A DNA stretch of 46,740 nt from Methanobacterium sp. UBA279 (GCA_002502855.1 DAQK01000047.1:1-46740); one strand, 5' to 3'. Positions 35,718-46,137 are shown, counted from the stretch's first letter. Translations and numbers: made by a program. Notes: generated by a model from the letters alone, not told the origin.

Positions 35718-36836
35718 ATGGATAAAAAGTTAATAGCTGGTATTATTATCATCGCAATACTGGTTGGCGGAATTTTAGTCTACACCTTTGGTGGAGATAT
35801 TCCAGTTTCAAGAGAAGGCAACGTTTCCATAACAGACGCAGCAGGTAGAACTGTCCAGGTTCCAGCCCAGGTTAATAAAGTGGTGGGAACCGGATGTTCT
35901 GGTAGAGAAATTGTGTATTTAAACGCCAGTGACAAAATGGTTGGAATTGAACAGATGGAATCCAATTCAACAGGGGCGTGGGGAAATCAGTTGCCCTATA
36001 TGATCGCTCATCCCGAACTTCTGAAATTACCAGTTGTTGCCAATGCAAGGACCGATACAGTATACTATGAAAAATTAGCCGAAGTTGACCCCGATGTGGT
36101 GTTTGTTGGCACTGCAGAACAGGCAGATAACGTACAGACCAAAACGGGTATTCCTGCTGTTGTGGTATACGTTGGCGCGGTTGAAACACCTGAACAGATG
36201 GATAAGTATAAGGAATCTTTGAAGATGATGGGTGAGGTGTTAGGTAAGGAAGACAGGGCCGATGAACTGATTAACTATATTAATTCCTACGAAGAGGATC
36301 TTGCTAAACGAACGGCCGGCGTCTCCAGCAACAAAACAGTATACATAGCTGGACAGGCTTATTATGGAACACACGGCATCACATCTACCAATGCATTTTA
36401 TCCCCCATTTATAATGGTGAATGCAGATAACGTGGCCAGTGCCATGAACACCACTACCAATGCAACTTTACATGCAATTTCAGTGGATAAAGAGCAACTA
36501 GTAACCTGGAATCCTGACATGATCTTCGTAGAGGGGAGCAGTGCAGAATCGATAATCAACGATACCAATCAGAATACAGTTTATCAAAGCATAAACGCTG
36601 TAAAAAATGGCGACGTCTACGATGTCCTTCCATACTGCTTGTTCTCTTACAATAAAGATTCGATGATTGCTGATGCTTATTATATCGGTAAAATTCTCTA
36701 TCCTGAACAATTTGCAGATGTAGATCCAGAAGAAAAAGCAAATGAGATATTCATGAAATTCAATGGTGGATCGGGTGAACTGGTTTACAGCACGTTGAAA
36801 ACTCAGTACGGCGGATTCAAGAAGATGGACATATAA
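35718..36836 (+). CDS. Metal-complex/cobalamin-type ABC transporter substrate-binding protein (copy 2)
   Basis: A 372-residue paralogue of the previous gene, with an N-terminal anchor helix (LIAGIIIIAILVGGILVY), then the same lobes (VTDAAGRTVQVPAQ-like start, QYGGFKKMDI end). The ATG at 35718 has a GGGTGAT site. Differences cluster in surface and cleft parts (for example GAWGNQLPYM against GGSGNSLPYM), so the copies may bind different forms of one ligand. It leads into the methyltransferase, permease and ATPase genes. Confidence 0.9.
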   Translation: MDKKLIAGIIIIAILVGGILVYTFGGDIPVSREGNVSITDAAGRTVQVPAQVNKVVGTGCSGREIVYLNASDKMVGIEQMESNSTGAWGNQLPYMIAHPELLKLPVVANARTDTVYYEKLAEVDPDVVFVGTAEQADNVQTKTGIPAVVVYVGAVETPEQMDKYKESLKMMGEVLGKEDRADELINYINSYEEDLAKRTAGVSSNKTVYIAGQAYYGTHGITSTNAFYPPFIMVNADNVASAMNTTTNATLHAISVDKEQLVTWNPDMIFVEGSSAESIINDTNQNTVYQSINAVKNGDVYDVLPYCLFSYNKDSMIADAYYIGKILYPEQFADVDPEEKANEIFMKFNGGSGELVYSTLKTQYGGFKKMDI

Positions 36837-36882
36837 AGATGGACATCTGATTTGACCTTAAAGAATCGGGTGTGATAAAACA

Positions 36883-37932
36883 ATGAACATTAATGATCGT
36901 CCGGATGTTTCAGCAGAAAAATTACAGGGTACTGTTGAGAATGCCTTAAATGGCTTAAAAATATTTAATCTTTTAAAAACTTCTATAGAACTTGGGATTT
37001 TTGATTTTTTAAACGAGCCAATGTCTTGCGAGCAAGTTTCTAATAAACTGGGAGTTGAACCTATTTTAACTTATTATCTCTTGGAAATACTGGCGAAACT
37101 AGGTTTAATGGATAAAACAGGGGAATTTTATAAAAATTCAAGGACAGCTAAAGTTTTTTTAAATTCCGAATCTGATTACAACAGAAATAAATGCATACTA
37201 TCCTTAGAAGGAAACGTTGATCTCTGGAATAATTTAAATAACACCTTACATGGCAAAATATCCCGGGAAGATGAATCTTTCTTTCCTGAGATCATACAGG
37301 TGATGGCTGAAGATTGTTTATCTGGTGAATTACATGATACAGTTGATTTAGTAGCAGATTGTGATGAATTTAAGAGTTCTAAGACTTTGCTTGATGTTGG
37401 AGGAGGCCATGGATTGTATTCTATAGCTTTCAGTCAGATGAATCCGGATTTACAGTGTTATGTTTTCGATTTTCCAGAGGTTTTAAAGGAAACACAGAAA
37501 TTCATTGAAAGGTACAGTTCCAGCGTTTTAACTATCCCCGGGAATTTTTACAGGGATGATTTTGGCGGTAGTTATGACATGATCTTTTCTTCATACAATC
37601 CGGGAGGAAAAAACCCAAAAATAGCCGAAAAAATTTATAATTCCCTGAATTTGGATGGATTATTTGTAAACAAACAGTACTTCCCAGAAGAGAGTAAAAA
37701 TTCCCTGGGAGACCTCTTAGATAACATGGAATGGAACTTCACCAATTTTGAGAAGTCCAATAAAGCAGAAAGACGATTCAGCTTTAAAGGTGACTTAGGT
37801 TTCGAGGAATATTCAGAGTTTTTAGAGGGTCTTGGATTTTCAATCATAGGTACTCATGACATAAGCCATCTCAACACGTCATTTGGTACAAGATCAGAAG
37901 ATAAAGTCATAATAGCTAAAAAAGTGAGATAA
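36883..37932 (+). CDS. O-methyltransferase-like SAM methyltransferase in metal-uptake locus
   Basis: A 349-residue protein with an N-terminal winged-helix dimerisation domain (about 20-95), as in class I O-methyltransferases, and a SAM domain with motif DVGGGHGLYSIA (171-182) and the acidic motif VFDFPEV. The stop codon touches the GTG start of the permease gene, so it belongs to the transport operon. It may methylate the imported or exported chelator or corrinoid; this is inference. A 3' fragment of a sister gene lies beyond the ATPase gene (39962-40381). Confidence 0.85.
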   Translation: MNINDRPDVSAEKLQGTVENALNGLKIFNLLKTSIELGIFDFLNEPMSCEQVSNKLGVEPILTYYLLEILAKLGLMDKTGEFYKNSRTAKVFLNSESDYNRNKCILSLEGNVDLWNNLNNTLHGKISREDESFFPEIIQVMAEDCLSGELHDTVDLVADCDEFKSSKTLLDVGGGHGLYSIAFSQMNPDLQCYVFDFPEVLKETQKFIERYSSSVLTIPGNFYRDDFGGSYDMIFSSYNPGGKNPKIAEKIYNSLNLDGLFVNKQYFPEESKNSLGDLLDNMEWNFTNFEKSNKAERRFSFKGDLGFEEYSEFLEGLGFSIIGTHDISHLNTSFGTRSEDKVIIAKKVR

Positions 37933-38991
37933 GTGAGCTTCAAAGACGAAACAGTATCAGGTTACAGATCTTACCTGAGGAATAAGTTATATATTGGGGC
38001 AGTTTTAGTCGTAGCCTTAACTGTTACCATTATATTTTCCATTAAAGTGGGAGCTGCAAATTTATCCGTATATGAAATATTAAATGGCTTAGTTAACAGT
38101 CAAGCTGCCGGGGCTTCGATTATATGGAATATCCGTATTCCCCGTATCCTTGCCGCTATAATAGCAGGGTGCTGTATGGGTATTGAAGGATGTATAATGC
38201 AGAATGTGCTTAGGAACCCATTGGCAAGTCCATATACAATGGGAATTTCACAGGGGGCTGCTTTTGGAGCTGCATTTGCCATCATAGTCTTGGGTGCTGG
38301 GGCATTAAACAGTACCCAGGCTGATGCAGTTATCGTGAACAACCCCTACCTCACTGTTTTTGCAGCATTTTTAGGGGCGATGATCGGTGTTAGTATAATC
38401 CTTTTAATAGCCAGGGTCAGGAGTGTAACACCTGAAGCGATGATACTCGCTGGAGTGGCCATGAGTGCCATGTTCACCGCGGGGACTATGTTTTTACAGT
38501 ACTTTGCATCGGATACCCAGGTGGCAGCCACTGTCTTCTGGACTTTTGGAGATGTTGGAAGGGCGGTGTGGAGTGATGTCTGGATCATGTTCATACTCCT
38601 GATACCGGCACTGGCATATTTCATGTATCATGCATGGGATTATAACAGTCTTGAAATTGGTGAGGAGACTGCGAAAGGTTTAGGGGTTAATACGGATAGG
38701 ATAAGGTTATATGGAATGCTTATCTCTTCATTTACATCGGCAGTGACAGTAGCGTTTCTGGGAGTTATCGGTTTTGTGGGGTTAATAGCACCACACATCA
38801 TGAGGAGAATTATAGGAACCGACCACAGGTTTTTAATTCCCACATCCGCTATCCTGGGCGCTCTAATACTTCTGGTATCTGATACAGTTGCCAGGGCTAT
38901 ATTAGCTCCAATTGTGTTACCAGTGGGTATTATAACTTCATTTTTAGGTGCACCGCTGTTCTTCTATATAATAATAAAAATGGGGCGATAA
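37933..38991 (+). CDS. FecCD/BtuC-family ABC transporter permease
   Basis: A 352-residue membrane protein with about ten helices and family marks RIPRILAAIIAGCCMGIEGC, RNPLASPYTMGISQGAAFGA and GFVGLIAPHIMRRIIGTDHR, the last being the contact to the ATPase. It starts at GTG 37933, right after the TAA of the methyltransferase, in a coupled arrangement. It works with the binding proteins and the next gene to import iron complexes, cobalamin or similar. Confidence 0.94.
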   Translation: MSFKDETVSGYRSYLRNKLYIGAVLVVALTVTIIFSIKVGAANLSVYEILNGLVNSQAAGASIIWNIRIPRILAAIIAGCCMGIEGCIMQNVLRNPLASPYTMGISQGAAFGAAFAIIVLGAGALNSTQADAVIVNNPYLTVFAAFLGAMIGVSIILLIARVRSVTPEAMILAGVAMSAMFTAGTMFLQYFASDTQVAATVFWTFGDVGRAVWSDVWIMFILLIPALAYFMYHAWDYNSLEIGEETAKGLGVNTDRIRLYGMLISSFTSAVTVAFLGVIGFVGLIAPHIMRRIIGTDHRFLIPTSAILGALILLVSDTVARAILAPIVLPVGIITSFLGAPLFFYIIIKMGR

Positions 38992-38993
38992 AA

Positions 38994-39752
38994 ATGGTTC
39001 TTTCAGTAGATAAAGTCGAATTTTCCTATGGAAAGGCAAATATACTCAAAGATATAAATTTTAAGGTTAAAAAAGGGGATTTTGTTTCTATACTGGGCGT
39101 TAACGGGTCTGGTAAGTCTACCCTGATGAAATGTATAAACAGGATTTTGAAGTTTAAAGAGGGAATGATCTTCGTTGAGGAGAGAGACGTCCGAGAAATG
39201 AAGGAAATCGAAATTGCAAGGAAAATGGGCTACGTACCCCAAAGATCAGAAACAGGTTTTATCACAGTTTTTGATGCTGTTCTACTGGGTAGGAAGCCTT
39301 ACATAAAATGGGATGTTTCCAGTAAAGATATTGAACTAACAGAGGAAATATTGAAGGTTATGAATCTGGATGAGTATGCGTTACGTTACATCAATGAGTT
39401 GAGTGGTGGAGAACTTCAAAAAGTAGTTATAGCCAGGGCTTTGGTTCAACAACCCCGAATTTTACTTTTAGACGAGCCTACAAGTGACCTTGACTTGAAA
39501 AACCAGCTGGAAGTAATGAAACTCATAAAAGAAGTATCGTGTGCTCAAAATATCGCTTCCATCGTGGTGATGCATGATATAAATCTCGCCCTCAGATACT
39601 CTGATAAGTTCATAGTGTTAAAGGATGGTCAAGTATTCACCAGCGGTGGAAGGGAAGTTATAACTCCAGAACTTATTAAGGAAGCCTACGGCGTTGATGT
39701 GCATATTAAAAATTTCGAAGGAGTTCCCCTGGTGATTCCCAAGTCACAATGA
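38994..39752 (+). CDS. FecE/BtuD-family ABC transporter ATP-binding protein
   Basis: A 252-residue ATPase with Walker A GVNGSGKST, signature LSGGELQKV, Walker B ILLLDEPTSDLD and switch His in VMHDINLA. It starts 2 nt after the permease gene. It completes the importer. The C-terminal 30 residues (EAYGVDVHIKNFEGVPLVIP) are typical of iron-complex and cobalamin importers. Confidence 0.95.
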   Translation: MVLSVDKVEFSYGKANILKDINFKVKKGDFVSILGVNGSGKSTLMKCINRILKFKEGMIFVEERDVREMKEIEIARKMGYVPQRSETGFITVFDAVLLGRKPYIKWDVSSKDIELTEEILKVMNLDEYALRYINELSGGELQKVVIARALVQQPRILLLDEPTSDLDLKNQLEVMKLIKEVSCAQNIASIVVMHDINLALRYSDKFIVLKDGQVFTSGGREVITPELIKEAYGVDVHIKNFEGVPLVIPKSQ

Positions 39753-39961
39753 TTCAAAGATTTAAATCGCCATACATAGTTATTAACTCCAAATAGTCCT
39801 TTTTTACACTAATTTACTTTATAATCTATTTAATAATGCTTAATTTAAAATTTAAAACTTAATTTTAGTAGTAGTTTTGGATTATATATCACTTTAAATT
39901 TTTTTTATCGAAAGGTTTTTATACCCATTGATTCAATTTTAGTTTAATTTTTTATCAAGTT

Positions 39962-40381
39962 ATGTTGAATAGTATGCGAACTATCCCTGGAAATTTCTAT
40001 ACAGATGATTTTGTAGGTAGCTACGACATAATTTTTTCTTCATACAATCCTGGGGGTAAAAATCCCGAAATCGCCAAAAAGGTTTATAAATCCTTGAATT
40101 TAAATGGATTGTTTCTAAATAAACAGTACTTCCCAGAAGATGAGAAAGATACATTGAAAGCTAATCTGGATAGCTTAGAATGGAATTTCACAAACTTTGA
40201 AAAAACGTCAAACAGCAAGGAAAGGTTTAGTTTTAAAGGAGATTTATCATTTGAAGACTATATAACTTTTTTAGAAAATTTAGGGTTTAATATAATTGAT
40301 ATTCATTATATAGACCATTTCAATTCACCATTTGGACCTAAAACAGCGAATAAATTTATAGTTGCTAAAAAAATGATATAA
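39962..40381 (+). pseudogene. 3' fragment of a methyltransferase paralogue
   Basis: It encodes about 135 residues closely similar to residues 215-349 of the methyltransferase at 36883-37932 (TIPGNFYTDDFVGSYDIIFS against TIPGNFYRDDFGGSYDMIFS). The winged-helix part and the SAM-binding motif are missing, so it cannot bind SAM in the usual way. It marks the end of a partial duplication of the locus. The spacer before it (39753-39961) is AT-rich with nothing recognised. Confidence 0.82.
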
Positions 40382-40504
40382 ACGAACTTAAAAGATGAAA
40401 AATAATACTGGTTATTAAAAAAATTTGGAAAAAAATTTGGAAATATTCCCCAATTATTCCAAAATCCTGAATAAACCCTTTAATTATAGGCATTAAGGTT
40501 TAAT

Positions 40505-40978
40505 TTATTTTACCACAGTTTGGAGGGTGGTATCAATAATTATATCGAAGTCTAACTTTTTCTCCCAACCAGAATTTTCAAAGATGTTCATGAAACAAAC
40601 ACCTATAATTTTAGGCTTTTGTCCTCCTGATATCTCCTGGATCATGTTATCCACTTCTTCTGGAGCGCATCCAAATTTAGGCATGGCCAATCCTCCCAGT
40701 ACCACTACTACATCAGGATTCTGTGGATCCGCTTTCTCATCAACTACACTGAACCCAATATTCGGTAACATCTTTATTTGTTTAGCATTAGCTATATCTA
40801 CTTTTGGTACATAAATTAAGTCAAAATTTTTATCCCTGACTGTGTAGGATAGTAATTCTATAAAAGGTGTGCATACTGCCACAGAACCAGTGAAAACTAC
40901 CTTTGAATTCTTTTCTATATCCTTTATACTTTCTCTAAAGCTTCCTGTGAATCCTATAATACCAGTTTTCTTTTCCAT
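40505..40978 (-). CDS. DUF2124 family protein
   Basis: A 157-residue soluble protein starting MEKKTGIIGFTGSFRESIKD, with segments VVVLGGLAMPKFGCAPEEVD and IIGVCFMNIFE. It fits the DUF2124 family found mainly in methanogens, whose function is unknown. The fold looks like an alpha/beta Rossmann-like domain. It stands alone between the metal-uptake locus and the IS remnants. Confidence 0.75.
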   Translation of the reverse strand: MEKKTGIIGFTGSFRESIKDIEKNSKVVFTGSVAVCTPFIELLSYTVRDKNFDLIYVPKVDIANAKQIKMLPNIGFSVVDEKADPQNPDVVVVLGGLAMPKFGCAPEEVDNMIQEISGGQKPKIIGVCFMNIFENSGWEKKLDFDIIIDTTLQTVVK

Positions 40979-41303
40979 TATTTCACCCCTAAGTCCTTAG
41001 GATGGTTAATCTCTTTAGAAGCACCACCTAAAAAACATATTCATCACCAAAGAAAAAAATTTGAATTTTATATTTATGTTTAGCCAAAAAACACTTGCTC
41101 CAGTTGATAACTTGTTTGATCAGGGTTATAAACTTTCCTATTTTTGTGAAGGTTTATCGAAATATGAAGAAAATCATTTAAAATCGTTTGAAAGAAATGA
41201 TAAGGTATTTAAATCATCAGTAGTTCATAAGGTTAAGTTATTATATTGTGCAGGGTGTATTATTAATTTATGATAACAAAAAAACACCCTGCGTGGTAAG
41301 TTA
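40979..41303. other. Gene-poor spacer with a hairpin
   Basis: A short open frame from 41076 (MFSQKTLAPVDNLFDQGYK) has no recognised relatives and is probably IS debris. An inverted repeat GCAGGGTGT (41250-41258) / ACACCCTGC (41284-41292) could be a terminator or part of the end of the adjoining insertion sequence. Confidence 0.4.
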
Positions 41304-42365
41304 TTGAATGGCGATGTATTAAATCTTTCGATGGATGTAATTAAAGACATGTTAGGCCTGGATGCAGCGCCAAATGCAGAGTACAGCGATAAAACAATTA
41401 TTTACCACTTTCTAAATGCTTGTACTTCCCAAACCAGCATCCAACCAGGTTAGCAATATTTGCATTGACGGCCCATCAGAAGGAACCATCAGATACAGAC
41501 TCCGCAACCTTAATTTAGAAGAAGTACAAACGACCATAAAACAAAAATTAAAGCATAATATAGTTAAAACCGTGCCTAGGAAATCACAATCCTTCGCAAA
41601 TCGATTTCGTTAACATACCCTATTACGGAGAAGAAGAAAACCAGGGAGACACCATCAAAACCAAACCCCGGCAGGGAACCCAGCCGATTTTATGCTTACG
41701 CCTCCATTATACCTAATATTAAGTAATAAACGCTACACTTTAGCCGTGAAATACATACGACAAGGAGAAACTCTAAAAGACACCATAAACTTCTTATTAA
41801 GGGAAGTAGAGAATATGGGGTTTAAAATTAAAGGAATTTACCTGGACCGGGAGTTTTTCACCGTAGAAGTTATAAATTATCTTCAAAAAAGAAAACACAC
41901 CCTTCATAATACCCTGCATCCTGAGAGGACGCAGTGGAGGAATACGAGACCTGTTCATTGGTCGAAAAAGTTACTCCACACAGTACACCATGCATTCTAA
42001 AAAATGGAGAAGCAACCCTCCAGGTAAACATAGTGGTTAAGTACTCTAAATGCAAATACAAAACGAAAGGAATCAAATATTTCGCATACGCTACGTATGG
42101 TATGGACCTTCCCATATCCAAAACTTTTAAGGAGTATCGTAAGCGTTTTGGAATAGAATCCCGTTACAAACTAATGAACCAAGCACGCCTACGCACCAGC
42201 ACCAAAAAACCCGTCCCACGACTACTATACGTCGGATTAAGCCTCCTACTGGTCCACATCTGGATCTACATACCAATGGACACGTCTCAGCATACCACGA
42301 AGAGGAAGCCGCCAACCACGAACCTAAACCTTCAAAACCATGTTAAGACAAATCACCCGAAATAA
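41304..42365 (+). pseudogene. Decayed insertion-sequence transposase (DDE type, ISH3-like)
   Basis: Pieces of one transposase appear in successive frames: LNGDVLNLSMDVIKDMLGLD, CIDGPSEGTIRYRLRNLNLE, IDFVNIPYYGEEENQGD, YTLAVKYIRQGETLKDTINF, KGIYLDREFFTVEVINYLQK, GGIRDLFIGRKSYSTQYTMH and YRKRFGIESRYKLMNQARLR. The D, D and E of the catalytic core can be placed in the IPYYG, YLDREF and RFGIESRY regions. At least five frameshifts or stops make it dead. The ISH3 name is from memory of similar methanogen proteins and is tentative. Confidence 0.7.
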
Positions 42366-42710
42366 CAGAGGAAAAAACTCGGATTCCAAGACGGAATACC
42401 CATTTAAAAATCCACTAACTCCAACGTCAAATCCCCCCAAAAAACCAAAGAAAAAAAGCTAAAAACACAAATTACACATCAAAACCGCTTAAGACCAGAA
42501 CAAAACCAAAAAGAAACCATAAAAGAATTTACAAACAAAAAAAGGTGTTAAACACCCAAATCCTGAAACCAAAAAGCATTTTAGAACAAAAATTACAAAA
42601 ACACTTTACGAACTACTGATCATTGAATACATGGTATAAAAAGGGGGATGTTTTTCATATTGAGATGTTGATTCCTTGTTGTACGGAGGTGTTTCAGTAA
42701 ATTTGTGATT
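42366..42710. other. A-rich spacer between two IS remnants
   Basis: No gene is recognised. The sequence is strongly A-rich on the plus strand up to about 42600 and holds a short dyad, GGTGTTAAACACC (42545-42557), that could be the right end of the first IS. Confidence 0.4.
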
Positions 42711-43762
42711 AAAGATGGATTTAAAGAACGGAAGCTTTATTTTTATTATAGAAGGGGGTTGTTAACACTGAAAATTCAAATGTATAAGTGCAAGAAATGT
42801 GGTAAGAAGTTTAAAACAGATATTTCAGAAGTTGTTGATGATAATAGTAACTTTTACACACGAATTTAAAGAAAAAGTGCATGGAATTAGCTGGTTTATT
42901 CTTCGGATCCATCCGTAAAATAGCTTATAAAGTTAGAAAAGATACAGAAATCAGTATTTTCCAGACAAACAATATGAAAACTGGATACTCGAATATGAAA
43001 ATCCCCAAAAAAAGAAAGAATCGTTATAGTGGATATTACATCTTTGACATGGGAGTGAATTAAAATTAGCGACCTCTGGAATTACCGATTCACTTTATTC
43101 GACAGTAAAAAACAGAATATCATCGTTGCTGATAAAATATACTCATGAAGAGAATTCCAAGAACATAAAAAAGTTTTTTAACGGAATCCACCAGGAAATA
43201 AAGAAAAAATAGCAATAACAACTGATTTAGATGAGAAATATAAGCCAATTATTGAAGGATTAAGGTTTAAACACCAAATGGTGCTTATTTCACGTGTTTA
43301 AAAATATAAACAAGAAAGTTCAAGAGTATATACGAGATAACGAACTATCTGATGATGAGATAGACAAGATAAGGCGAGAGAAACTGGAGTTATTCAGTTT
43401 ATTCGATAGTGAATCATTTAAAAGTGCTAGAAACAGGATGAATGAAATATTAAATAAAATAAAAGATTATTCAGAGATCAAATCAATTATCGTGGATTCA
43501 TTAATGCCTTACTTCCAAACATGCTTCTCGTACCTGTTAGATGCAAAATATCGAACGAACCTCAAATAAATTAGAAAAAACAAATTCCAAAAAAACATTC
43601 CCTAAAAGCATTAAAAAGATAATGAAGATAAAAAAAGACGGCAATGTCACGAATAAACATCAGAAAAGAAATCCTAAACCAGAAAAACGTTTTCGACAAC
43701 CCAAACCCCAAGTTTTTGACAGAGCCGTATATTTAACGAAGGAAAATTACTTTAAAATTTAA
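42711..43762 (+). pseudogene. Decayed ISM1-like (ISNCY) transposase
   Basis: Joined across frames the reading is LLTLKIQMYKCKKCGKKFKT, THEFKEKCMELAGLFFGSIR, SDLWNYRFTLFDSKKQNIIV, IAITTDLDEKYKPIIEGLRF, then KVQEYIRDNELSDDEIDKIR and so on to PQVFDRAVYLTKENYFKI. This is the layout of the ISM1 type described in Methanobrevibacter: zinc-binding N-terminus, helix-turn-helix, DDE core. Frameshifts or stops near 42855, 43062, 43148, 43210, 43300 and 43567 inactivate it. It ends 28 bp before the next gene. Confidence 0.68.
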
Positions 43763-43789
43763 CCATATAATTATTACGGTGATGTCTAT

Positions 43790-45568
43790 ATGGAAAAAGA
43801 AATAATAGCTGCTATAATGGCTTCGACTTCAGAAGTAGATTTAATGACCAATGATCGTATAGAAGCCCTTACCAAAGGGCATGGTATGTTGAATATCGCT
43901 GCGATTTGCGCAGCCAATTCAATAACTGAAGATGTCCTGAAAGGGATTGAAATCAGGTTGACCGATGAAAACAGGCAATATCTCCCCATCGATGACGTAC
44001 TTAAAAAGGCTATAGAATCTGCAAAAATGGCGGGTGCTGATGCAGCCAATGCAGCATTGATAAGTGCAACTTTATGTTACCTGGCTGGTTCTAATGCACA
44101 AGCAGGAGTACCCGCAGGGAACAGGAAATTAGGGGCCATGGCCCGGATGATTGCCGGAGTTGACAGATGTGGCGTTCTGGCCATACCCACCTCAAAAGCG
44201 AACAATAAAATATCGGGTTACGCCGCTGTAAAAGCAATATACGATGATATTTTCACCAATAAACTCACTGAAATTGATGGGAGCATCGTTCCCTTAGGTG
44301 TAGGGGGAGGTCCCCTATATGGACACGGAGCACTTGGTGAAGATGAAGGTTTCCCTAAAGTGGCTAAAAATGGAGCCGCTGCTGGAACCAGAGGCATGTT
44401 AACTGCCTATGCCAATGTAGGAATGCCACCCAGCCCTATCCTGGCAGCTATATTTGGAGTGGCCGGTATACTGGAAATCGTTCACCCTGACTCTGAAGTT
44501 GGAGAATATTACAGAGAATTCTTTAAAGCCAACAGCGCATATGTTGCTGGATTAGGAGCGGTTGAAGCGGCCGGACTTCCAGGAAAACTCCATATCAGGG
44601 GAACCGGTGAGGAATATGATACCGCCCAGTTGGTGGGTGATTTAGGGGTGATTTTGAAGGACATAGGAGGACCATCAGTGATAGGTATGATGGTTTTCGA
44701 GGAATTGCTGGCTGCATTTGAGGAATCCCTTGCAATCGGGGCTGGTTTTTCAGGTGGACCTCTGCAACCACCATTGGGCCATATGTCTGCCGATGCCGTG
44801 CTCGCCATGAAGTTAATCATGGAAAATGGAGGAGATCTGGAAAAAGCTGCAGATAAAATAAGGGAAGTGAAAGAACAGTTCTGGTTGGAACCAGAAGTGG
44901 CGATGATAGCCACCAACACCATCTCCAGAAAGGCAGAACAGGTACAGAGAGGACCAGTTACCCGAGTATGTATACTGGCCACCGATGGTGCGCGGGCTAA
45001 AGGAATATACGACCGGGCTAAATTCACCTACCAGCAGCTGGAAGCGGGCAAAGAACTGGATGAAGTAGTTCGGATGCTGGATGATGAAAAACTAAATGAG
45101 GTAGAAACGGCCTGCAGTAACTTATTAAGCGGTATGACTGGTAAAGACATAAAAATCAAGGTCACAAAATTTGCAGGATGCGCCAGAAGAAAACCCAGCG
45201 AATTTTTAATGAAGTACTGTGGATTTGACACCGATGCAGATCTGGAAATAACCATCAACGGACAAAAAGTAATATTCGAAGGATTGTCCCACAAAGTAAT
45301 ACCTGACGCTGTTTTAAACAAAAAAACAGATATACTTGAAGCCATACCTTTAGGTGCAGTTCCTATTACTGAGTTACAACTTTCTGGCCATAGTATCATT
45401 AATATCATCGTACCAGCTGCTGTTGCTGCAGCTATGGGTAAATTATCAATAGATGATATAGGTACAAAAGTTATCTCAGGGGCCTATATTTCTTCAGCAA
45501 TACCAGGGGGAAGTCCCAGAGCAAAAGAAGTTGCAAAACGTGCTAAAAGGATTATGTCCGAGTTATGA
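43790..45568 (+). CDS. Conserved protein of unknown function (592 residues)
   Basis: A 592-residue soluble protein, rich in Gly and Ala, which I do not recognise. Notable parts are QAGVPAGNRKLGAMARMIAG (about 106), VPLGVGGGPLYGHGALGEDEG (in two pieces, about 167-185), FSGGPLQPPLGHMSADAV (about 325) and a C-terminal part with KFAGCARRKPSEF (about 463). The Gly-rich loops look like phosphate or cofactor binding. The ATG has a GGTGAT site 10 nt upstream. It is followed 16 nt later by the LarC-like gene, so the two probably act together, perhaps in nickel or cofactor handling. Confidence 0.75.
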   Translation: MEKEIIAAIMASTSEVDLMTNDRIEALTKGHGMLNIAAICAANSITEDVLKGIEIRLTDENRQYLPIDDVLKKAIESAKMAGADAANAALISATLCYLAGSNAQAGVPAGNRKLGAMARMIAGVDRCGVLAIPTSKANNKISGYAAVKAIYDDIFTNKLTEIDGSIVPLGVGGGPLYGHGALGEDEGFPKVAKNGAAAGTRGMLTAYANVGMPPSPILAAIFGVAGILEIVHPDSEVGEYYREFFKANSAYVAGLGAVEAAGLPGKLHIRGTGEEYDTAQLVGDLGVILKDIGGPSVIGMMVFEELLAAFEESLAIGAGFSGGPLQPPLGHMSADAVLAMKLIMENGGDLEKAADKIREVKEQFWLEPEVAMIATNTISRKAEQVQRGPVTRVCILATDGARAKGIYDRAKFTYQQLEAGKELDEVVRMLDDEKLNEVETACSNLLSGMTGKDIKIKVTKFAGCARRKPSEFLMKYCGFDTDADLEITINGQKVIFEGLSHKVIPDAVLNKKTDILEAIPLGAVPITELQLSGHSIINIIVPAAVAAAMGKLSIDDIGTKVISGAYISSAIPGGSPRAKEVAKRAKRIMSEL

Positions 45569-45584
45569 TCATCCGGTGGGAAAA

Positions 45585-46085
45585 ATGCTACTCATGACCA
45601 CCATAGATGACCTGCCACCGGAAAGTCTGTCACATATCATCGATCGGACTCTGGAAAAAGGTGCAAATAACATTCATATTCTAAATGCCATCACCAAGAA
45701 GGGGAGGATGGAACATATCGTCCTGGTGGATACAGATGAAATCTACTTGGATGATGTTTGCTCTCTCCTGGCCCTGGAATTCGGCACTTTAGGGATTAAA
45801 ACATTTAAATATGAGCATGTGAAGTTTCCTTTTGAAATCAAGAGCAAAAAGGTGATGATAGAAGCAGATGGTGTCCCTTTAGAGATGGAAGTAGGGGTGA
45901 AATTTGTTAAAAAGGATGGTGAAATAATCTCTCTGAAGGCAGAGTATGAGGATCTAGAGTCCATGATAGTTGCACTCAATTCAAGGGGGATAGATATTCC
46001 ACTATCAAAACTCAAGACCTTAATAGAAGCGGAAGCCTATAAAAATGTGTTAAAGGACAAAAAAATCTCTATTAAGGTCAATTAA
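45585..46085 (+). CDS. LarC C-terminal-domain protein (nickel-pincer cofactor family)
   Basis: About 166 residues from ATG 45585 (MLLMTTIDDLPPESLSHIID), which has a GGTGGG site; the frame is open 54 nt further upstream into the previous gene. The pattern TTIDDLPPESLSHIIDRTLE, the central GTLGIKTF and the tail with YEDLESMIVALNSRGIDIPL match the C-terminal domain (LarC2) of LarC, which inserts nickel in the pincer cofactor of lactate racemase using CTP. The N-terminal LarC1 domain, LarB and LarE are not in the window. A role in nickel delivery is possible but not shown. Confidence 0.75.
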   Translation: MLLMTTIDDLPPESLSHIIDRTLEKGANNIHILNAITKKGRMEHIVLVDTDEIYLDDVCSLLALEFGTLGIKTFKYEHVKFPFEIKSKKVMIEADGVPLEMEVGVKFVKKDGEIISLKAEYEDLESMIVALNSRGIDIPLSKLKTLIEAEAYKNVLKDKKISIKVN

Positions 46086-46137
46086 AACAAAAAAACCTAT
46101 AATTGTAATTTTCTTTAACCTTTCTATTTTTATTAAA

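Noticed and set aside
44509..45408. Open frames on the minus strand opposite the 592-residue gene
   Set aside because: They are shadows of the coding frame; no family features or starts support them.
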